Part shown: positions 34,381-44,164 of the stretch, piece after piece
Layout: each line of letters starts with the position of its first letter
How positions within the stretch are numbered: position 1 is the first letter of the stretch
Assembly: GCF_030163795.1 (NCBI RefSeq)
Contig: NZ_JASJOF010000012.1
Location: forward strand, 1-64,000
Length of the DNA stretch: 64,000 nt
Source of the DNA: Roseicyclus marinus
Lineage (GTDB): Bacteria; Pseudomonadota; Alphaproteobacteria; Rhodobacterales; Rhodobacteraceae
Reading direction: 5' to 3'
Position numbers and translations under genes: made by a program
Notes under the pieces: generated by a model
Databases searched by the model: none
What the model saw: only the letters and a program-made list of their open reading frames with translations
Told to the model about the DNA's origin: nothing

Positions 34381-35364
34381 ATGCGCTACGCTCGCCAAGA
34401 AGATTTGCAACGACTCGCTCTGATAATGCAGGGGTCAGCGGAGGGGATTTCGCTTTCCGACATAGAGCGAGAATTCAGCGTATCCCGTCGCACGGCAGAA
34501 CGCATGCGTGATGCCGTACGTAACGCCTACCCTCAAATTGAGGAAATCTCTGGCGATAGCGGTCGAAAATACTGGCGCTTCCCGCCGGGATCATTGGGTC
34601 GCATGGCCGAACCCACGCTTGATGAACTGACCGCCGGCCACCGCGCTGTCGCTATTGCGCGGCGCGAGGGAGATGAACTAACAGCGGAAATATTGGAGCG
34701 CCTTTTAGTAAAGGTGCAGGCAATGTTCCGCGAGGATCGCCGCCGTTTGATTGCTGCTGACCTTGAAGCACAGCTATTGGCTGACGGAGTTGCCTTTCGA
34801 CCTGGACCTCGTGAAAAAATCTCCTCTGAGATTTTATCTACAATTCGCGAAGCGATCCTTGCAGGGGTCATGATCTCTGCTGATCATCGCGCCCGTACTT
34901 CGGCAAAGCTTTCACGCAACACCCGGCTCGGCCCAATTGCCATGTTATTTGGTCAAGGGCGCCAATACCTTTTGGCTTGGAGCGAATATCAGGACGATCT
35001 TCGACTGTTTGCGCTTGCTGGTTTTGAACGGGTTTCGTTGGAGCCCGAAATCTATGAGCGCCCCAAAGGATTCGATCTGCAGGAATGGCTATCAGAGAGC
35101 TTTGGTGTGTGGCGGGAAGAACCGCTTGATGTCGTCTGGCGGTTTCTGCCGGACGTTGCCGATGAAGCTGCGGGATATCTGTTTCATCCCAAACAGCAGA
35201 CCGAGCGGAAGGATGACGGGTCACTGATTGTCCGTTTCCGCGCAGGAGGACGGCAGGAAATGGAATGGTATCTAGTGAGATGGGGAGATCAGGTTGAGGC
35301 GCAATTCTTGGAGATTTCGGTTAACACTTCGTCCGATACGACCGAAAGTGACGTGTTCAGGTAG
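34381..35364 (+). CDS. WYL-domain transcriptional regulator
   Basis: 327 aa from the ATG at 34381 (aggaagag site); a longer frame to 34339 is unlikely. HTH at about 20-45 (SLSDIEREFSVSRRTAERMR), then RKYWRFPPG. WYL core: TRLGPIAMLFGQGRQYLLAW; WCX-like end DVVWRFLPDVADEAAGYLFH, with VRFRAGGRQEMEWYLVRWGD. Clear paralogue of 24591-25586 (same HTH, same Y/T-LFHP ... E-MEWYL-RWGD ending). WYL regulators of the BrxR type repress defence operons until phage infection. Located second in the operon, so autoregulation of the cluster is likely. Confidence 0.85.
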   Translation: MRYARQEDLQRLALIMQGSAEGISLSDIEREFSVSRRTAERMRDAVRNAYPQIEEISGDSGRKYWRFPPGSLGRMAEPTLDELTAGHRAVAIARREGDELTAEILERLLVKVQAMFREDRRRLIAADLEAQLLADGVAFRPGPREKISSEILSTIREAILAGVMISADHRARTSAKLSRNTRLGPIAMLFGQGRQYLLAWSEYQDDLRLFALAGFERVSLEPEIYERPKGFDLQEWLSESFGVWREEPLDVVWRFLPDVADEAAGYLFHPKQQTERKDDGSLIVRFRAGGRQEMEWYLVRWGDQVEAQFLEISVNTSSDTTESDVFR

Positions 35365-35400
35365 TAGTCTCAAGTCGAATCAACAAGGAAAGAACACCGC

Positions 35401-36969
35401 TTGCTTCGTAACAGCACGTCTCACCCCCTTCGCATCGACAGCTTGCCCGTTGGCAACGGTCATCTCGGCCTGACCCTATGTCCTGGCAAGAAAGGCGACA
35501 GTGTCTTCGGCGCGGGATGGGACCGCGATCTGGACATTGATCTCGATGTAATCACGGCGTGGGGCGCGCAAGCCGTTGTAACCCTAGTCGAGGACTCGGA
35601 GTTAGAGCTGCTTTCCGTCACAGGTCTCGGCGATGCGGCCAAGGCACGAGGTATGGACTGGCACCACTTCCCGATCCCCGACCTGGATGTACCAACGCCA
35701 AAGGCCAAGGCGCGCTGGCGCCAATTGGCGCCCCGCCTTCACAGCATTCTGGAAACAGGCGGCCGTGTGCTGGTCCATTGCCGAGGGGGACTGGGGCGTG
35801 CGGGAACCGTTGCCGCGCTTCTGCTGGTTGATCGCGGGCATCCAGCAGGTGAGGCCATGGCCCTCGTCCGTGCCGCGCGGTCAGGAGCCATTGAAACGCT
35901 GGTACAGGAACGCTTTGTTCGCGACTACGCCCGACATGACGGGTTATCGCTTATCCGACTGCATGCCAGCCTTCTGGGTGGGGCGATCGGAGACAGTTTG
36001 GGTGCCGATATCGAATTCCTTTCTCTAACCGAAATTCGCCAACGTTTTCCGAACGGAATTTCGGAGTTGCCAAAACATATGGGGCTGTACGGCGCCATTA
36101 CCGATGACACCCAAATGACCCTGTTTACGGTCGAGGGGATCATCCGCGCGCAGGTCCGCGGCATTCTCAAGGGTAGCTGCCACCCGCCGTCTGTGATCCA
36201 TCACGCACTGCTGCGTTGGTTCAAAACCCAAGGTTGCGAACCGCAGGTTCAAACAGATGATGTGGGGCTGATGAATGACCCGCGCCTGCGGGTCTGCCGC
36301 GCGCCTGGCAATACCTGCCTGTCATCCCTGGCCGCGAGCGCGCAGTTTGGGGACCATGCGCGAAACAACAGCAAAGGATGTGGCACCATTATGCGAGTGG
36401 CCCCGATCGGCTTGATGTTCCCCCGAGAACAGGTTCGTGCGATGGCCGTCGAGACATCTGCTTTGACGCATGGCCACCTGACCGGTCAGCTTGCAGCTGC
36501 AGCCTGGGCAGAAATGCTTGCCGCCGTCATGGCAGGTGCCGACCTTGAGGAGAGTGCGACCCGAACTGCAGAGATATATGCGCGACTAACCGGGGGCGAA
36601 GAGACTGCTCGGGCAATTCAAGCTGCGCTCCACGCGCCGCGGGACGGTTCGGGAGAAACCGTTGAATCTCTGGGTGGTGGATGGATCGCTGAGGAGGCGC
36701 TGTCCATCGCGCTCTATGCCTGCCTCGCCGGAGAAACCTTCGAAGAGGCCCTGCTGATTGCCGCCACCCATGGTGGAGACAGCGACTCAACGGCGGCGAT
36801 TGCCGGCAACATGCTGGGGCTGCTTGATCCTGCGGCCGTGCTTCAACACCGCTGGGCCGAGATTGTTGAAGGCGCAGACATCATCTCGCAACTGGTGCGG
36901 GATTACAGGGACCTCACATCTGAAAGCGGTGCGGCCGAGGATCTCTTCGAGGTCTATCCGGGTGGTTAG
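35401..36969 (+). CDS. protein-phosphatase / ADP-ribosylglycohydrolase fusion
   Basis: 522 aa from a TTG start (aaggaaag upstream) that preserves the conserved SHPLRIDSLPVGNGHLGLTL opening. N-terminal 180 residues: cysteine-dependent dual-specificity phosphatase (CDKN3-like) with D94/D96 as acid and the P-loop VHCRGGLGRAG (C127, R133). C-terminal 335 residues: ADP-ribosylglycohydrolase/DraG fold with GGAIGDSLG (193-201), TDDTQMT (234-240), and HGGDSDSTAAIAGNMLGL for the metal site. It would remove ADP-ribose from a protein or nucleic acid and phosphate from a phosphoprotein or RNA. Both active sites look complete. In this setting it may reset a modification switch of the system. Confidence 0.88.
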   Translation: MLRNSTSHPLRIDSLPVGNGHLGLTLCPGKKGDSVFGAGWDRDLDIDLDVITAWGAQAVVTLVEDSELELLSVTGLGDAAKARGMDWHHFPIPDLDVPTPKAKARWRQLAPRLHSILETGGRVLVHCRGGLGRAGTVAALLLVDRGHPAGEAMALVRAARSGAIETLVQERFVRDYARHDGLSLIRLHASLLGGAIGDSLGADIEFLSLTEIRQRFPNGISELPKHMGLYGAITDDTQMTLFTVEGIIRAQVRGILKGSCHPPSVIHHALLRWFKTQGCEPQVQTDDVGLMNDPRLRVCRAPGNTCLSSLAASAQFGDHARNNSKGCGTIMRVAPIGLMFPREQVRAMAVETSALTHGHLTGQLAAAAWAEMLAAVMAGADLEESATRTAEIYARLTGGEETARAIQAALHAPRDGSGETVESLGGGWIAEEALSIALYACLAGETFEEALLIAATHGGDSDSTAAIAGNMLGLLDPAAVLQHRWAEIVEGADIISQLVRDYRDLTSESGAAEDLFEVYPGG

Positions 36970-37080
36970 ACATATGGGGGAATATTCGAAATGCTTCGAT
37001 TGAGAGTTCGAAAGAGAATGACCTTGGCCACACAAGCCATTGATTTAAAATAATATCCCAATACACTATCAATTTGCACG
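36970..37080. promoter_or_regulatory. AT-rich gap between the two halves of the operon
   Basis: 111 bp with repeated ttcgaa (about 36985 and 37008) before the AddB-like gene. Long compared with the zero gaps downstream, so a second promoter is possible here. Confidence 0.3.
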
Positions 37081-39642
37081 GTGAGCCCGAAATCCATGTT
37101 TTACCCTTTTCTCGTCGCCGACCCCCGCTCCGGCCTGCAGTATCGTCTGACTAATACCGGTCTTGCAGAGCTATCCCTTGCCCCCAAAGCCCAAGAATGG
37201 GCGCCGGGGCGGGTGATGGCGGAAGACCCTCACCCGGTCTGGCGCGAGAGCCTGGCCAATGCACCGGTCGAGACAATGTCGGCCGTCAGCGGGGCGTTGG
37301 AAGGTCTGGTGCTGGCCACTGCCGATCTGCGCGTTCCATCAGCGGGCGCGATGGGCGACAGCCGTGCAGGGCGACATCTGGATGCTATGATCGCACTTTG
37401 GCGCAAGTTGGGTGACGCATTGCCCGAGGGGCTGGCCGCGGTCCGCCATGTTCTGGACCTGCCGCATGGGCGGTTTCTTGACCCATTGCCGGTTGTTGAA
37501 GGGTCCCTTGACCCGCATGCACCAGCCGCGATGAAGGCGCTTTATGGAAGACTTAAGGATGAATTCGGGGCTGTGGCGGCGCCCGCCAAGGCGCGCGCGG
37601 CGCGTGAAGGATTGCGGCTGCACGCTTTGCAGGGCGGAGTAGCCGAGGCCGCAATCGAGGCCGCGCCAAAGGATGACAGCCTCGCCTTTTATGGTTTGCG
37701 CGATGTGGCTGCCTGCGCTGACTTTGCGGCGGCCCGTGCGCGTGCCCTGATCGAAAGTGGCATCCCGGCACGGGAGATTGCTGTGCTGGCCTCTGGTGAC
37801 CCACGCCAGATCGCCCGTGCCTTTGCCGAGCAGGGCGTGCCGATTTCAGGGCTTCCCGGCAGCCTGCCAGAGCGCGACCTCGTTGGTGAAACAGCACTTC
37901 AACTTGCGTTAGCTAAGCGCACACCCACACCTGCGATGGTCCTTGCAAGTCTCGCATTGTCACCGCTGATGCCTTGGTCAGCCCAAACCGGGCGCGACCT
38001 TGCCGAAAGCATTATGAATGGTGACTTTCGCGGTGATATCCTGTCGCCCAGCCCTGCGCACAAAGACCTCTGGACGGATATTCGCTCATCCGCCAGCAGC
38101 CTTGCGCAACTGCGTTTCCTGATCGACCGTATCTGTGAGCGCATTGCGCAAGGGAACGAGGTTCGAGCCCGTCTGTCGATCCCGCCCGGCGAGGGTAGCC
38201 CAGACTGGGAAGCTATCCTGCGCGGTATCCAGATTGCATCCCCGTCAAGTGCCGATCCAGAGCGCAACCTTGAAGGTGTAAGCCTCTGGTCCGCGCACGA
38301 AACTCCGTGGCGGCAATGCCGACATCTGATCATCACGGATTTCACCGACGGTCAGTATCCGACCCGACCTCGCGCCAACCCGCTGTTTCTGGACAGCGAA
38401 ATCACTGCAATTCGAACCACCACCGGTTTGCAGCTTCGCGGGAGGGCAGAGGGTTTGGCTGAAAGCCTCTTCCTCTTTGACCAGCAGCTTCAGGCGGTTG
38501 CGGAGTCTGTGACATTTCTAGTCCCGTGGCGCGATCTGTCGGGCGTGCGGCAGCAACCTTCAGCTGGGCTATCACTGGTCGCACGCGCAATATCGGATGT
38601 AGAAGAAGCTCATGATCTGATCCTCGACCTGTCGCGCCTGCCGCCCGGCGACTGGCCTGTGGCACATCACCGTCTGCCACCGTTGCCGGAATCGGACGAA
38701 CTCCCCGAGGCGCTCTCGTTCCCAGGCCTCGACCTGTTGGCGCTCCGTCGCAAAGATGACGGAACAAGCAAACCTCAGTCACCCTCACGGCTGGAAACAC
38801 TTCTGGTCAGCCCGCTGGCATGGCTTCTGGACGAGGTTGGCGCGGGCGACATGTCTTGGTCCGCTGAGGAACTCGATGTGATGGCCAAAGGCAACATTGC
38901 CCATGACGTGTTTGAACATGTGTTCCTCAAGGACCGACCCCTGCCAGAACCTACGGCACTGACAGCTGCAGTTGCCGAGGCCTATGATCGAGCGTTGACC
39001 CGCCATGCTGGGTTTCTGCGAAGCGCATCATGGGAAATGGAGCGCGGCGGGCTCGAGCGTGAGATCCTGCAGGCGGCGCTGCGCTGGCGCGAACATCTGC
39101 TGGCGCTTGGCGCAAAAATCATCGGCAACGAGATCTGGCTGGCGGGTGAGGCGCATGGCATCAACCTGCACGGTAAGGCCGATGCGATCCTTGAGTTGCC
39201 AGACGGTACGCTTCTTGTCGTCGATCACAAAAAAAGCGGCACATCGGCCCGGCGTAGGCGAATGGAGGCAGGGTGGGATCTGCAAGCAGGGCTATACCGA
39301 GACATGCTCGCCCGTCCTATCCGGCGCGACGGCGACGGGATGGACCCGCTGATTGGCCGACAGGTCGGTATTGCCTATCACCTTATGAATGATGGTGGGC
39401 TCTTAACCTCCGGGCATGTGCCTGCAGAAGGATCTCCCGCCCACGACATAGGCGACGCCGTCAACGATGCGGCTGTTGCGATGCTTGCTGAACGGCTGGC
39501 GCAGCTAGGGGCCGGCCGGGTGGTGCTGAATACCTCAGCAGATGAAGGCTTTTTCAAGAAAGAAGCAGGATTCACGCCCTATGCGCTGACCGATGGCTCG
39601 ACCCTGGTTACCGCGTTCATCCGCCAGATCGAGGAGGTATGA
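37081..39642 (+). CDS. AddB-like inactive-helicase/PD-(D/E)XK nuclease
   Basis: 853 aa; GTG start, internal ATG at 37096 possible. N-terminal two thirds have the layout of AddB/RecC-type degenerate UvrD helicases without a Walker A: YGLRDVAACADFAAARARAL, EIAVLASGDPRQIARAF, WRQCRHLIITDFTDGQYP. The C-terminal third is a RecB-like nuclease: SRLETLLVSPLAWLL, then GKADAIL (about 698) and VVDHKKSG (about 714-721), the D ... D-x-K core. Partner of the downstream AddA-like protein (ATGA overlap). It lacks visible iron-sulfur cysteines. A dedicated DNA-end-processing complex is implied. Confidence 0.8.
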   Translation: MSPKSMFYPFLVADPRSGLQYRLTNTGLAELSLAPKAQEWAPGRVMAEDPHPVWRESLANAPVETMSAVSGALEGLVLATADLRVPSAGAMGDSRAGRHLDAMIALWRKLGDALPEGLAAVRHVLDLPHGRFLDPLPVVEGSLDPHAPAAMKALYGRLKDEFGAVAAPAKARAAREGLRLHALQGGVAEAAIEAAPKDDSLAFYGLRDVAACADFAAARARALIESGIPAREIAVLASGDPRQIARAFAEQGVPISGLPGSLPERDLVGETALQLALAKRTPTPAMVLASLALSPLMPWSAQTGRDLAESIMNGDFRGDILSPSPAHKDLWTDIRSSASSLAQLRFLIDRICERIAQGNEVRARLSIPPGEGSPDWEAILRGIQIASPSSADPERNLEGVSLWSAHETPWRQCRHLIITDFTDGQYPTRPRANPLFLDSEITAIRTTTGLQLRGRAEGLAESLFLFDQQLQAVAESVTFLVPWRDLSGVRQQPSAGLSLVARAISDVEEAHDLILDLSRLPPGDWPVAHHRLPPLPESDELPEALSFPGLDLLALRRKDDGTSKPQSPSRLETLLVSPLAWLLDEVGAGDMSWSAEELDVMAKGNIAHDVFEHVFLKDRPLPEPTALTAAVAEAYDRALTRHAGFLRSASWEMERGGLEREILQAALRWREHLLALGAKIIGNEIWLAGEAHGINLHGKADAILELPDGTLLVVDHKKSGTSARRRRMEAGWDLQAGLYRDMLARPIRRDGDGMDPLIGRQVGIAYHLMNDGGLLTSGHVPAEGSPAHDIGDAVNDAAVAMLAERLAQLGAGRVVLNTSADEGFFKKEAGFTPYALTDGSTLVTAFIRQIEEV

Positions 39643-42600
39643 CCATGGACGGAGCAGATTTAGACCGAGGGTTGGTCATCGTTCCCGCCGGCGCGGGCGC
39701 GGGAAAAACCCATCGTATCAAGACCCAGCTTTCTGACTGGGTGAAACGCAAGATCGTACGACCCGAACGCATCCTTGCGGTGACCTTTACCGAAGCCGCT
39801 GCGGGCGAATTGCGCGAACGTATCCGGGCGGGTCTCCTGGCGGACGGGCTGGTCACCGAGGCCATGGCCGTGGAGCGCGCATATGTCTCTACCATCCATG
39901 GTTTGGGCCTGCGTTTATTGACGGAACATGCGCTAGCAGCAGGTGCATCGCTGCAACCGCGTCACCTTGGCGATGCCGAGCGCGAGCTGCTGATCCGGCA
40001 GGCGCTGGCCCATGCTAAGTCGCTTGATCCGATCAAGGCCGAACCCGAGCGGTTCGGATATCAGCCCAACTGGCAAAAAGGCGAAACGGTCGAAGATTCA
40101 CTACGGGGCCGGGTTCTGTCGATGATCGACCTGTTACGGGGGCTCGGTGACAAAGGCCGTGATCCCGGGCTGATCGCACCCGCATTAAAGCGGCTCGATG
40201 AAATCTACGGCAAGGTGATCGCAGACCCCACAGCCGCCCGTGATGCGTTGGCGAAGGCGGTTGCTACCATGCTCACTGCCTTTCCGGACGGTGGCATGGA
40301 CGGCGTCACAGCGAAGGGCCCCCGCGAGACGCTGGAAAACAATCTGGCCCTGTTTCGCCGTGTCGAACGTGATCCGGCGATGCTGGATCGGGACTGGAGC
40401 GTTTGGCAGTCCCTGCGCACTCTCTTTATCTCGAACCGGAATTCAAAAACACCTGATGGCTATGACGATCTTGCTCTTGCGATCATGCAGGCTGCCGAGG
40501 TGCTGCCGTCACATCCCGGCCCCTTGGCCGATGCCAAACTACACTTTCATTGCCTGATCGCCTGTGCGCAGGAAGTGATGGAAGCTTATGAGACACGCAA
40601 AAAGGCGCTTGGGCTGATTGACTATGCCGACATGATTGCAGGCGCCGAGCGGCTTTTGCGGACCGATCCGGCAGTGCGACAGGCCGTGCTGGATGAAATC
40701 GACTGCGTCATCATCGACGAATTCCAGGACACCAACCCGGTGCAATTCGCGCTGCTCTGGCAGCTTGGTGCCCACGCGCCGCGCACCCTGCTGGTGGGGG
40801 ATGTCAAACAGTCGATCATGGGTTTTCAGGGCGCTGATCCGCGCCTGTCTCAGGCGCTGGCGGCGGCCAACCCCGATGCGACGCAGCCCCTTGACCGCAA
40901 CTGGCGGTCTACACCGGCGGTGATGGACTTCGTCAATGCTATGGGCGGCGGGCTGTTTGGCGCAGGCTACAACCAGTTAGCCCCGACGCGTGATCCGGTG
41001 CCTGGTCCGGCGCTCGAGGTCTTGAACATCGTCAAGGGTCGCGGGGTAAGAAAGTATTCGAAGCCGCAAGAGCATGTTGCAGAGCGCATCGCCCAGATCT
41101 TGCAGGTGGGGGAAACGATCACCGACCGGCACAGCAAGGCCCCAAGGGGCGTGCGCCCCTCTGACATCGCTCTTCTGGTCTGCCGGCACGCGACCGCAGC
41201 CCGCTATGCCGAGGAATTGCGCGCTCGCGGCGTACCTGTCCGCATTGCCGAGGATGGCTGGGCGACAAGCCCGGTTTTTCAGGCGGCTCGCGCGGCGCTC
41301 AGCTATGCCGCGAACCCAGCCGATACGAATGCCGCGCTGGTCCTGCGCACCCTCGGCCCCGATCCGCTCAGCCTACAAGCCGCCATGCAAGCGAAGATCC
41401 AAGGGCGGTTGGAGGATGATCCGATCCTCCTGCGCCTGGCGGCGCTGTCGAACCGCCTTGCTCGCTTGCCAATTTCCGATGCAGTGGACCTGGTGATCAA
41501 TGCTTCTGGGCTGCGTATCTGGGCTAACCGTCAGCGCGACCCAGCACAGGCGCGTGCGGACCTTCTGCGGCTTGAAGCCGAAGCGAGCGACTTCGAATCC
41601 GCGCACCGTGATCTCAAGGCGGCAGCCGGTTTCCATGGCGAAAGCGCCAAGGTGTTTCTTGGCTGGCTGGATGCCCGCGCCAGCGAGCGCGATTTCGACC
41701 GCCGTCCCGACCCCGCCGCCAACGGCGCCGAGGCGGTCGAGATCGTCACATGGCACGCCAGCAAGGGGCGTGAATGGCCGATAACTGTGGTCGCGGAATT
41801 CGACCACGGGATCGAAGACTGGCCGGGCAGCACCGCGACCCGGTTCACCGCGCTTGACGAGATCGACGATATGGACGTGGTGCTGGCCTCAGCCGCACTG
41901 ATCCACACGCCGGGATTTGCCGCCCCGGAGGCCGAGCGACGGTTCATTGAGGATCGGCGTGCGGATTTCGAGGCAAATGCGAAGAACCTTCTTTACGTCG
42001 CCCTGACCCGGGCACGCGACCGATTAGTTCTGGAGTGGCCAAGCTTCCTGAACGAGCGTGACGAGGAAGCTCCGGAAGCCAAATGCCTATTCCATGTGTT
42101 CATGGATGCCTGTGCGCCACAGATCGGTGGTGAAACACTGCGCATCGGTGGGATCGAGTGTCCGGCCATCATCAGGCAATTGCCCGAACACGCGAGCTTC
42201 ACCGCGTATTCAGAGACCGAGATCACGGATACACCACGGCTCGGCCGCGATACCCCCTTGCCTGCTGTGGACTTGACCCCCTGGAGGTTGCAGCCATCGC
42301 AAGCCACCACGGCCCTGCCTGCACCAGAAAGCCAGGTTATCAGCTTGGGTAAGCCATGGCCGAACACAGTTAGTGACGCGGCCCGTGGGACAGCCATCCA
42401 CCTTGCCTTGCGGACTTGCCTGACGCGGTCTGATCTAACTGAAGCCCTGCCCAAGGCAACCGGATTGGATGACGCAATCCTAGCGCTGGTCGCAGAACGG
42501 GCGGCGGCGCTGAAAGCCTGGCTTGCGGCTCATGGCTACACTGATCTACTTTGTGAAATCCCTCTTCTCGGACGTACCAAAGAGGGTGCGGAAATTCCCG

Positions 42601-42836
42601 GCATGATCGACCTGTTAGCAGTTGGGCCGAAGGGATGCCTGTTGATCGACCACAAGACCGGCGGTGCGGGTGAGGGCTTCGGCCTCTACTGGCCGCAGCT
42701 TTCTGCCTATGCCGGTCTGGCGGCACAACTGTTCCCGCAGCGCCCGCTGCAAGGTTTAGCTCTGTTCTGGATAGACCATGGGCGGCTGGACCTGGCGCAG
42801 CTACCTGCCGCCGAACAGAAAGTTATCATTAAATGA
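39639..42836 (+). CDS. AddA-like UvrD helicase with C-terminal RecB-type nuclease
   Basis: 1065 aa. SF1A helicase motifs: Walker A PAGAGAGKT (16-24), LAVTFTEAAAGELRERI (Ia), STIHGLGLRLL, VIIDEFQDTNPVQ (about 356-368), LLVGDVKQSIMGFQGADP, DRNWRSTP, VEIVTWHASKGREWP and LLYVALTRARDRLVLEW. C-terminal nuclease: IPGMIDLLAVGPKG followed by LLIDHKTGGAG and QLSAYAGLAAQL. Composition equals AddA, but here the gene is fused by overlaps to non-recombination partners, so it is not the housekeeping AddAB. Overlaps the previous stop and the next start as ATGA. Confidence 0.88.
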   Translation: MTMDGADLDRGLVIVPAGAGAGKTHRIKTQLSDWVKRKIVRPERILAVTFTEAAAGELRERIRAGLLADGLVTEAMAVERAYVSTIHGLGLRLLTEHALAAGASLQPRHLGDAERELLIRQALAHAKSLDPIKAEPERFGYQPNWQKGETVEDSLRGRVLSMIDLLRGLGDKGRDPGLIAPALKRLDEIYGKVIADPTAARDALAKAVATMLTAFPDGGMDGVTAKGPRETLENNLALFRRVERDPAMLDRDWSVWQSLRTLFISNRNSKTPDGYDDLALAIMQAAEVLPSHPGPLADAKLHFHCLIACAQEVMEAYETRKKALGLIDYADMIAGAERLLRTDPAVRQAVLDEIDCVIIDEFQDTNPVQFALLWQLGAHAPRTLLVGDVKQSIMGFQGADPRLSQALAAANPDATQPLDRNWRSTPAVMDFVNAMGGGLFGAGYNQLAPTRDPVPGPALEVLNIVKGRGVRKYSKPQEHVAERIAQILQVGETITDRHSKAPRGVRPSDIALLVCRHATAARYAEELRARGVPVRIAEDGWATSPVFQAARAALSYAANPADTNAALVLRTLGPDPLSLQAAMQAKIQGRLEDDPILLRLAALSNRLARLPISDAVDLVINASGLRIWANRQRDPAQARADLLRLEAEASDFESAHRDLKAAAGFHGESAKVFLGWLDARASERDFDRRPDPAANGAEAVEIVTWHASKGREWPITVVAEFDHGIEDWPGSTATRFTALDEIDDMDVVLASAALIHTPGFAAPEAERRFIEDRRADFEANAKNLLYVALTRARDRLVLEWPSFLNERDEEAPEAKCLFHVFMDACAPQIGGETLRIGGIECPAIIRQLPEHASFTAYSETEITDTPRLGRDTPLPAVDLTPWRLQPSQATTALPAPESQVISLGKPWPNTVSDAARGTAIHLALRTCLTRSDLTEALPKATGLDDAILALVAERAAALKAWLAAHGYTDLLCEIPLLGRTKEGAEIPGMIDLLAVGPKGCLLIDHKTGGAGEGFGLYWPQLSAYAGLAAQLFPQRPLQGLALFWIDHGRLDLAQLPAAEQKVIIK

Positions 42837-44164
42837 CAATACAATGGGGCATGCTGGCGCCTGAAAGCGTCAAGCAGTCGCGCAGAAGACTGACGCTGGG
42901 GCTTGGCAAGGCAGTCATGCTCTACAACGAAGCTGCGGTTCCCGGACTTGGCGGGATGTGGTTTATACGCCAAGCGGCGCTCGCGCTTCTCGGCATTAGA
43001 ATCGCGGAAGAGACCGCACATGCAGGAAGCAAGATAGAAGTCGCCAACGCCATAGAGGCTCTCGCCTGCTGGATCGGCTATCAGGAGAGAGACTGGAGCC
43101 GTGGAGATTGGAGACTGCGGGGGTCACGCAAGCTCAAGGCATTGCAAGATGGAGGGTCTGATCGGACCTTTCGTCGGCTGAAGTCACAGTCGGCCTATGT
43201 AACCCAACCCATGCGCATGGGCTGTGTCCAAGCGCTCCCCGCGCTTGGACTTGTTGATGCGAGCGGGTCCAGATTCAACAGCTTTTCTGTCAACGTTCGC
43301 GGACAGCAGCTTATTGATGCCGTTTTCGGCGAAAGCGGCCGAGGGAAGCGGTACCTTCCCGATTATCTTCGCGACTGGGTGCTCAATGAACCGGTGAACT
43401 TTACAGCCTCTCTTCGCCAAAAACTCAATCCAACAGCCGATGCGGGAGATGATGCCCGCAAGGTAATGCGTGAGGCGCTGGCGTTCCCCGGAGCAGGCGC
43501 CGAGCGTCGTCATGACGCTCTAATCTGGACGGGGAGAATCGATGGAGGCGACGGTTTTGGCACGATCCCAGACACCGACTGGGGAAATCAACCCGCCGAG
43601 ATCGACGACAACCACTGGAAGGATCTGCAAGCAGGAGCAGCCCTCCTTCAAACCCGCGACGCTGCTATCGGTGTGTTGGCAAATATCGAACAGGAACTTA
43701 TCGCCCATTCACGTCTTGACCTGACGCGAGCGCTTCCTGAAGGGGTGTCGGCCTCGTTGGAAGCGTGGCGCAAGGAAGCGCAGCAGTTTCTGGAACTTGA
43801 TGGTCACGGGCCGGATGATGCGGCTGCAGCGGCACGCGATTTTTGCACCGAAGCACTTCAATCCGACGTTCATGCGATCAGGATGCTCGTGAAACGGGAG
43901 AACCACATGTTGCGGGTGACCGGCAGCGTTGTCGTTCCGACTGCTGCGTGGCGGACAGATGCTGCTCTTCGCGTGGACGACGCTACGCACGACGGGTCCG
44001 ATCTCGAAACCGACTCCGATGGCAGAGAGGACGCTGCGCCCATGCGCGCCGAGCGTGATGTCCTGCCACCTTCGATCTCTCCGCGCATAACTTACCTGCG
44101 ACGCCTGTCACTAGACCTTGACGGACGGCTCGGAACGTTCATCGAAGCCCAGGGTCAGAACTGA
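42833..44164 (+). CDS. unknown operon protein
   Basis: 443 aa, starts MTIQWGMLAPESVKQSRRRL. N-terminal part WFIRQAALALLGIRIAEETA and VANAIEALACWIGYQERDW appears helical; the middle KRYLPDYLRDWVLNEPVNFT may be winged-helix-like; C-terminal stretch acidic. No recognised family. It takes the position that DUF6361-type proteins occupy before PLD and SNF2 genes in Azaca-like loci, but I see no sequence likeness to DUF6361. ATG overlaps the upstream TGA and its TGA overlaps the next ATG. Probably a DNA-recognition or adaptor subunit (inference from context only). Confidence 0.6.
   Translation: MTIQWGMLAPESVKQSRRRLTLGLGKAVMLYNEAAVPGLGGMWFIRQAALALLGIRIAEETAHAGSKIEVANAIEALACWIGYQERDWSRGDWRLRGSRKLKALQDGGSDRTFRRLKSQSAYVTQPMRMGCVQALPALGLVDASGSRFNSFSVNVRGQQLIDAVFGESGRGKRYLPDYLRDWVLNEPVNFTASLRQKLNPTADAGDDARKVMREALAFPGAGAERRHDALIWTGRIDGGDGFGTIPDTDWGNQPAEIDDNHWKDLQAGAALLQTRDAAIGVLANIEQELIAHSRLDLTRALPEGVSASLEAWRKEAQQFLELDGHGPDDAAAAARDFCTEALQSDVHAIRMLVKRENHMLRVTGSVVVPTAAWRTDAALRVDDATHDGSDLETDSDGREDAAPMRAERDVLPPSISPRITYLRRLSLDLDGRLGTFIEAQGQN

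Noticed and set aside
37081-42836. Calling the pair the housekeeping AddAB recombination complex
   Set aside because: Gene overlaps with the 443-aa, PLD and SNF2 genes and the upstream regulator point to a dedicated accessory system.
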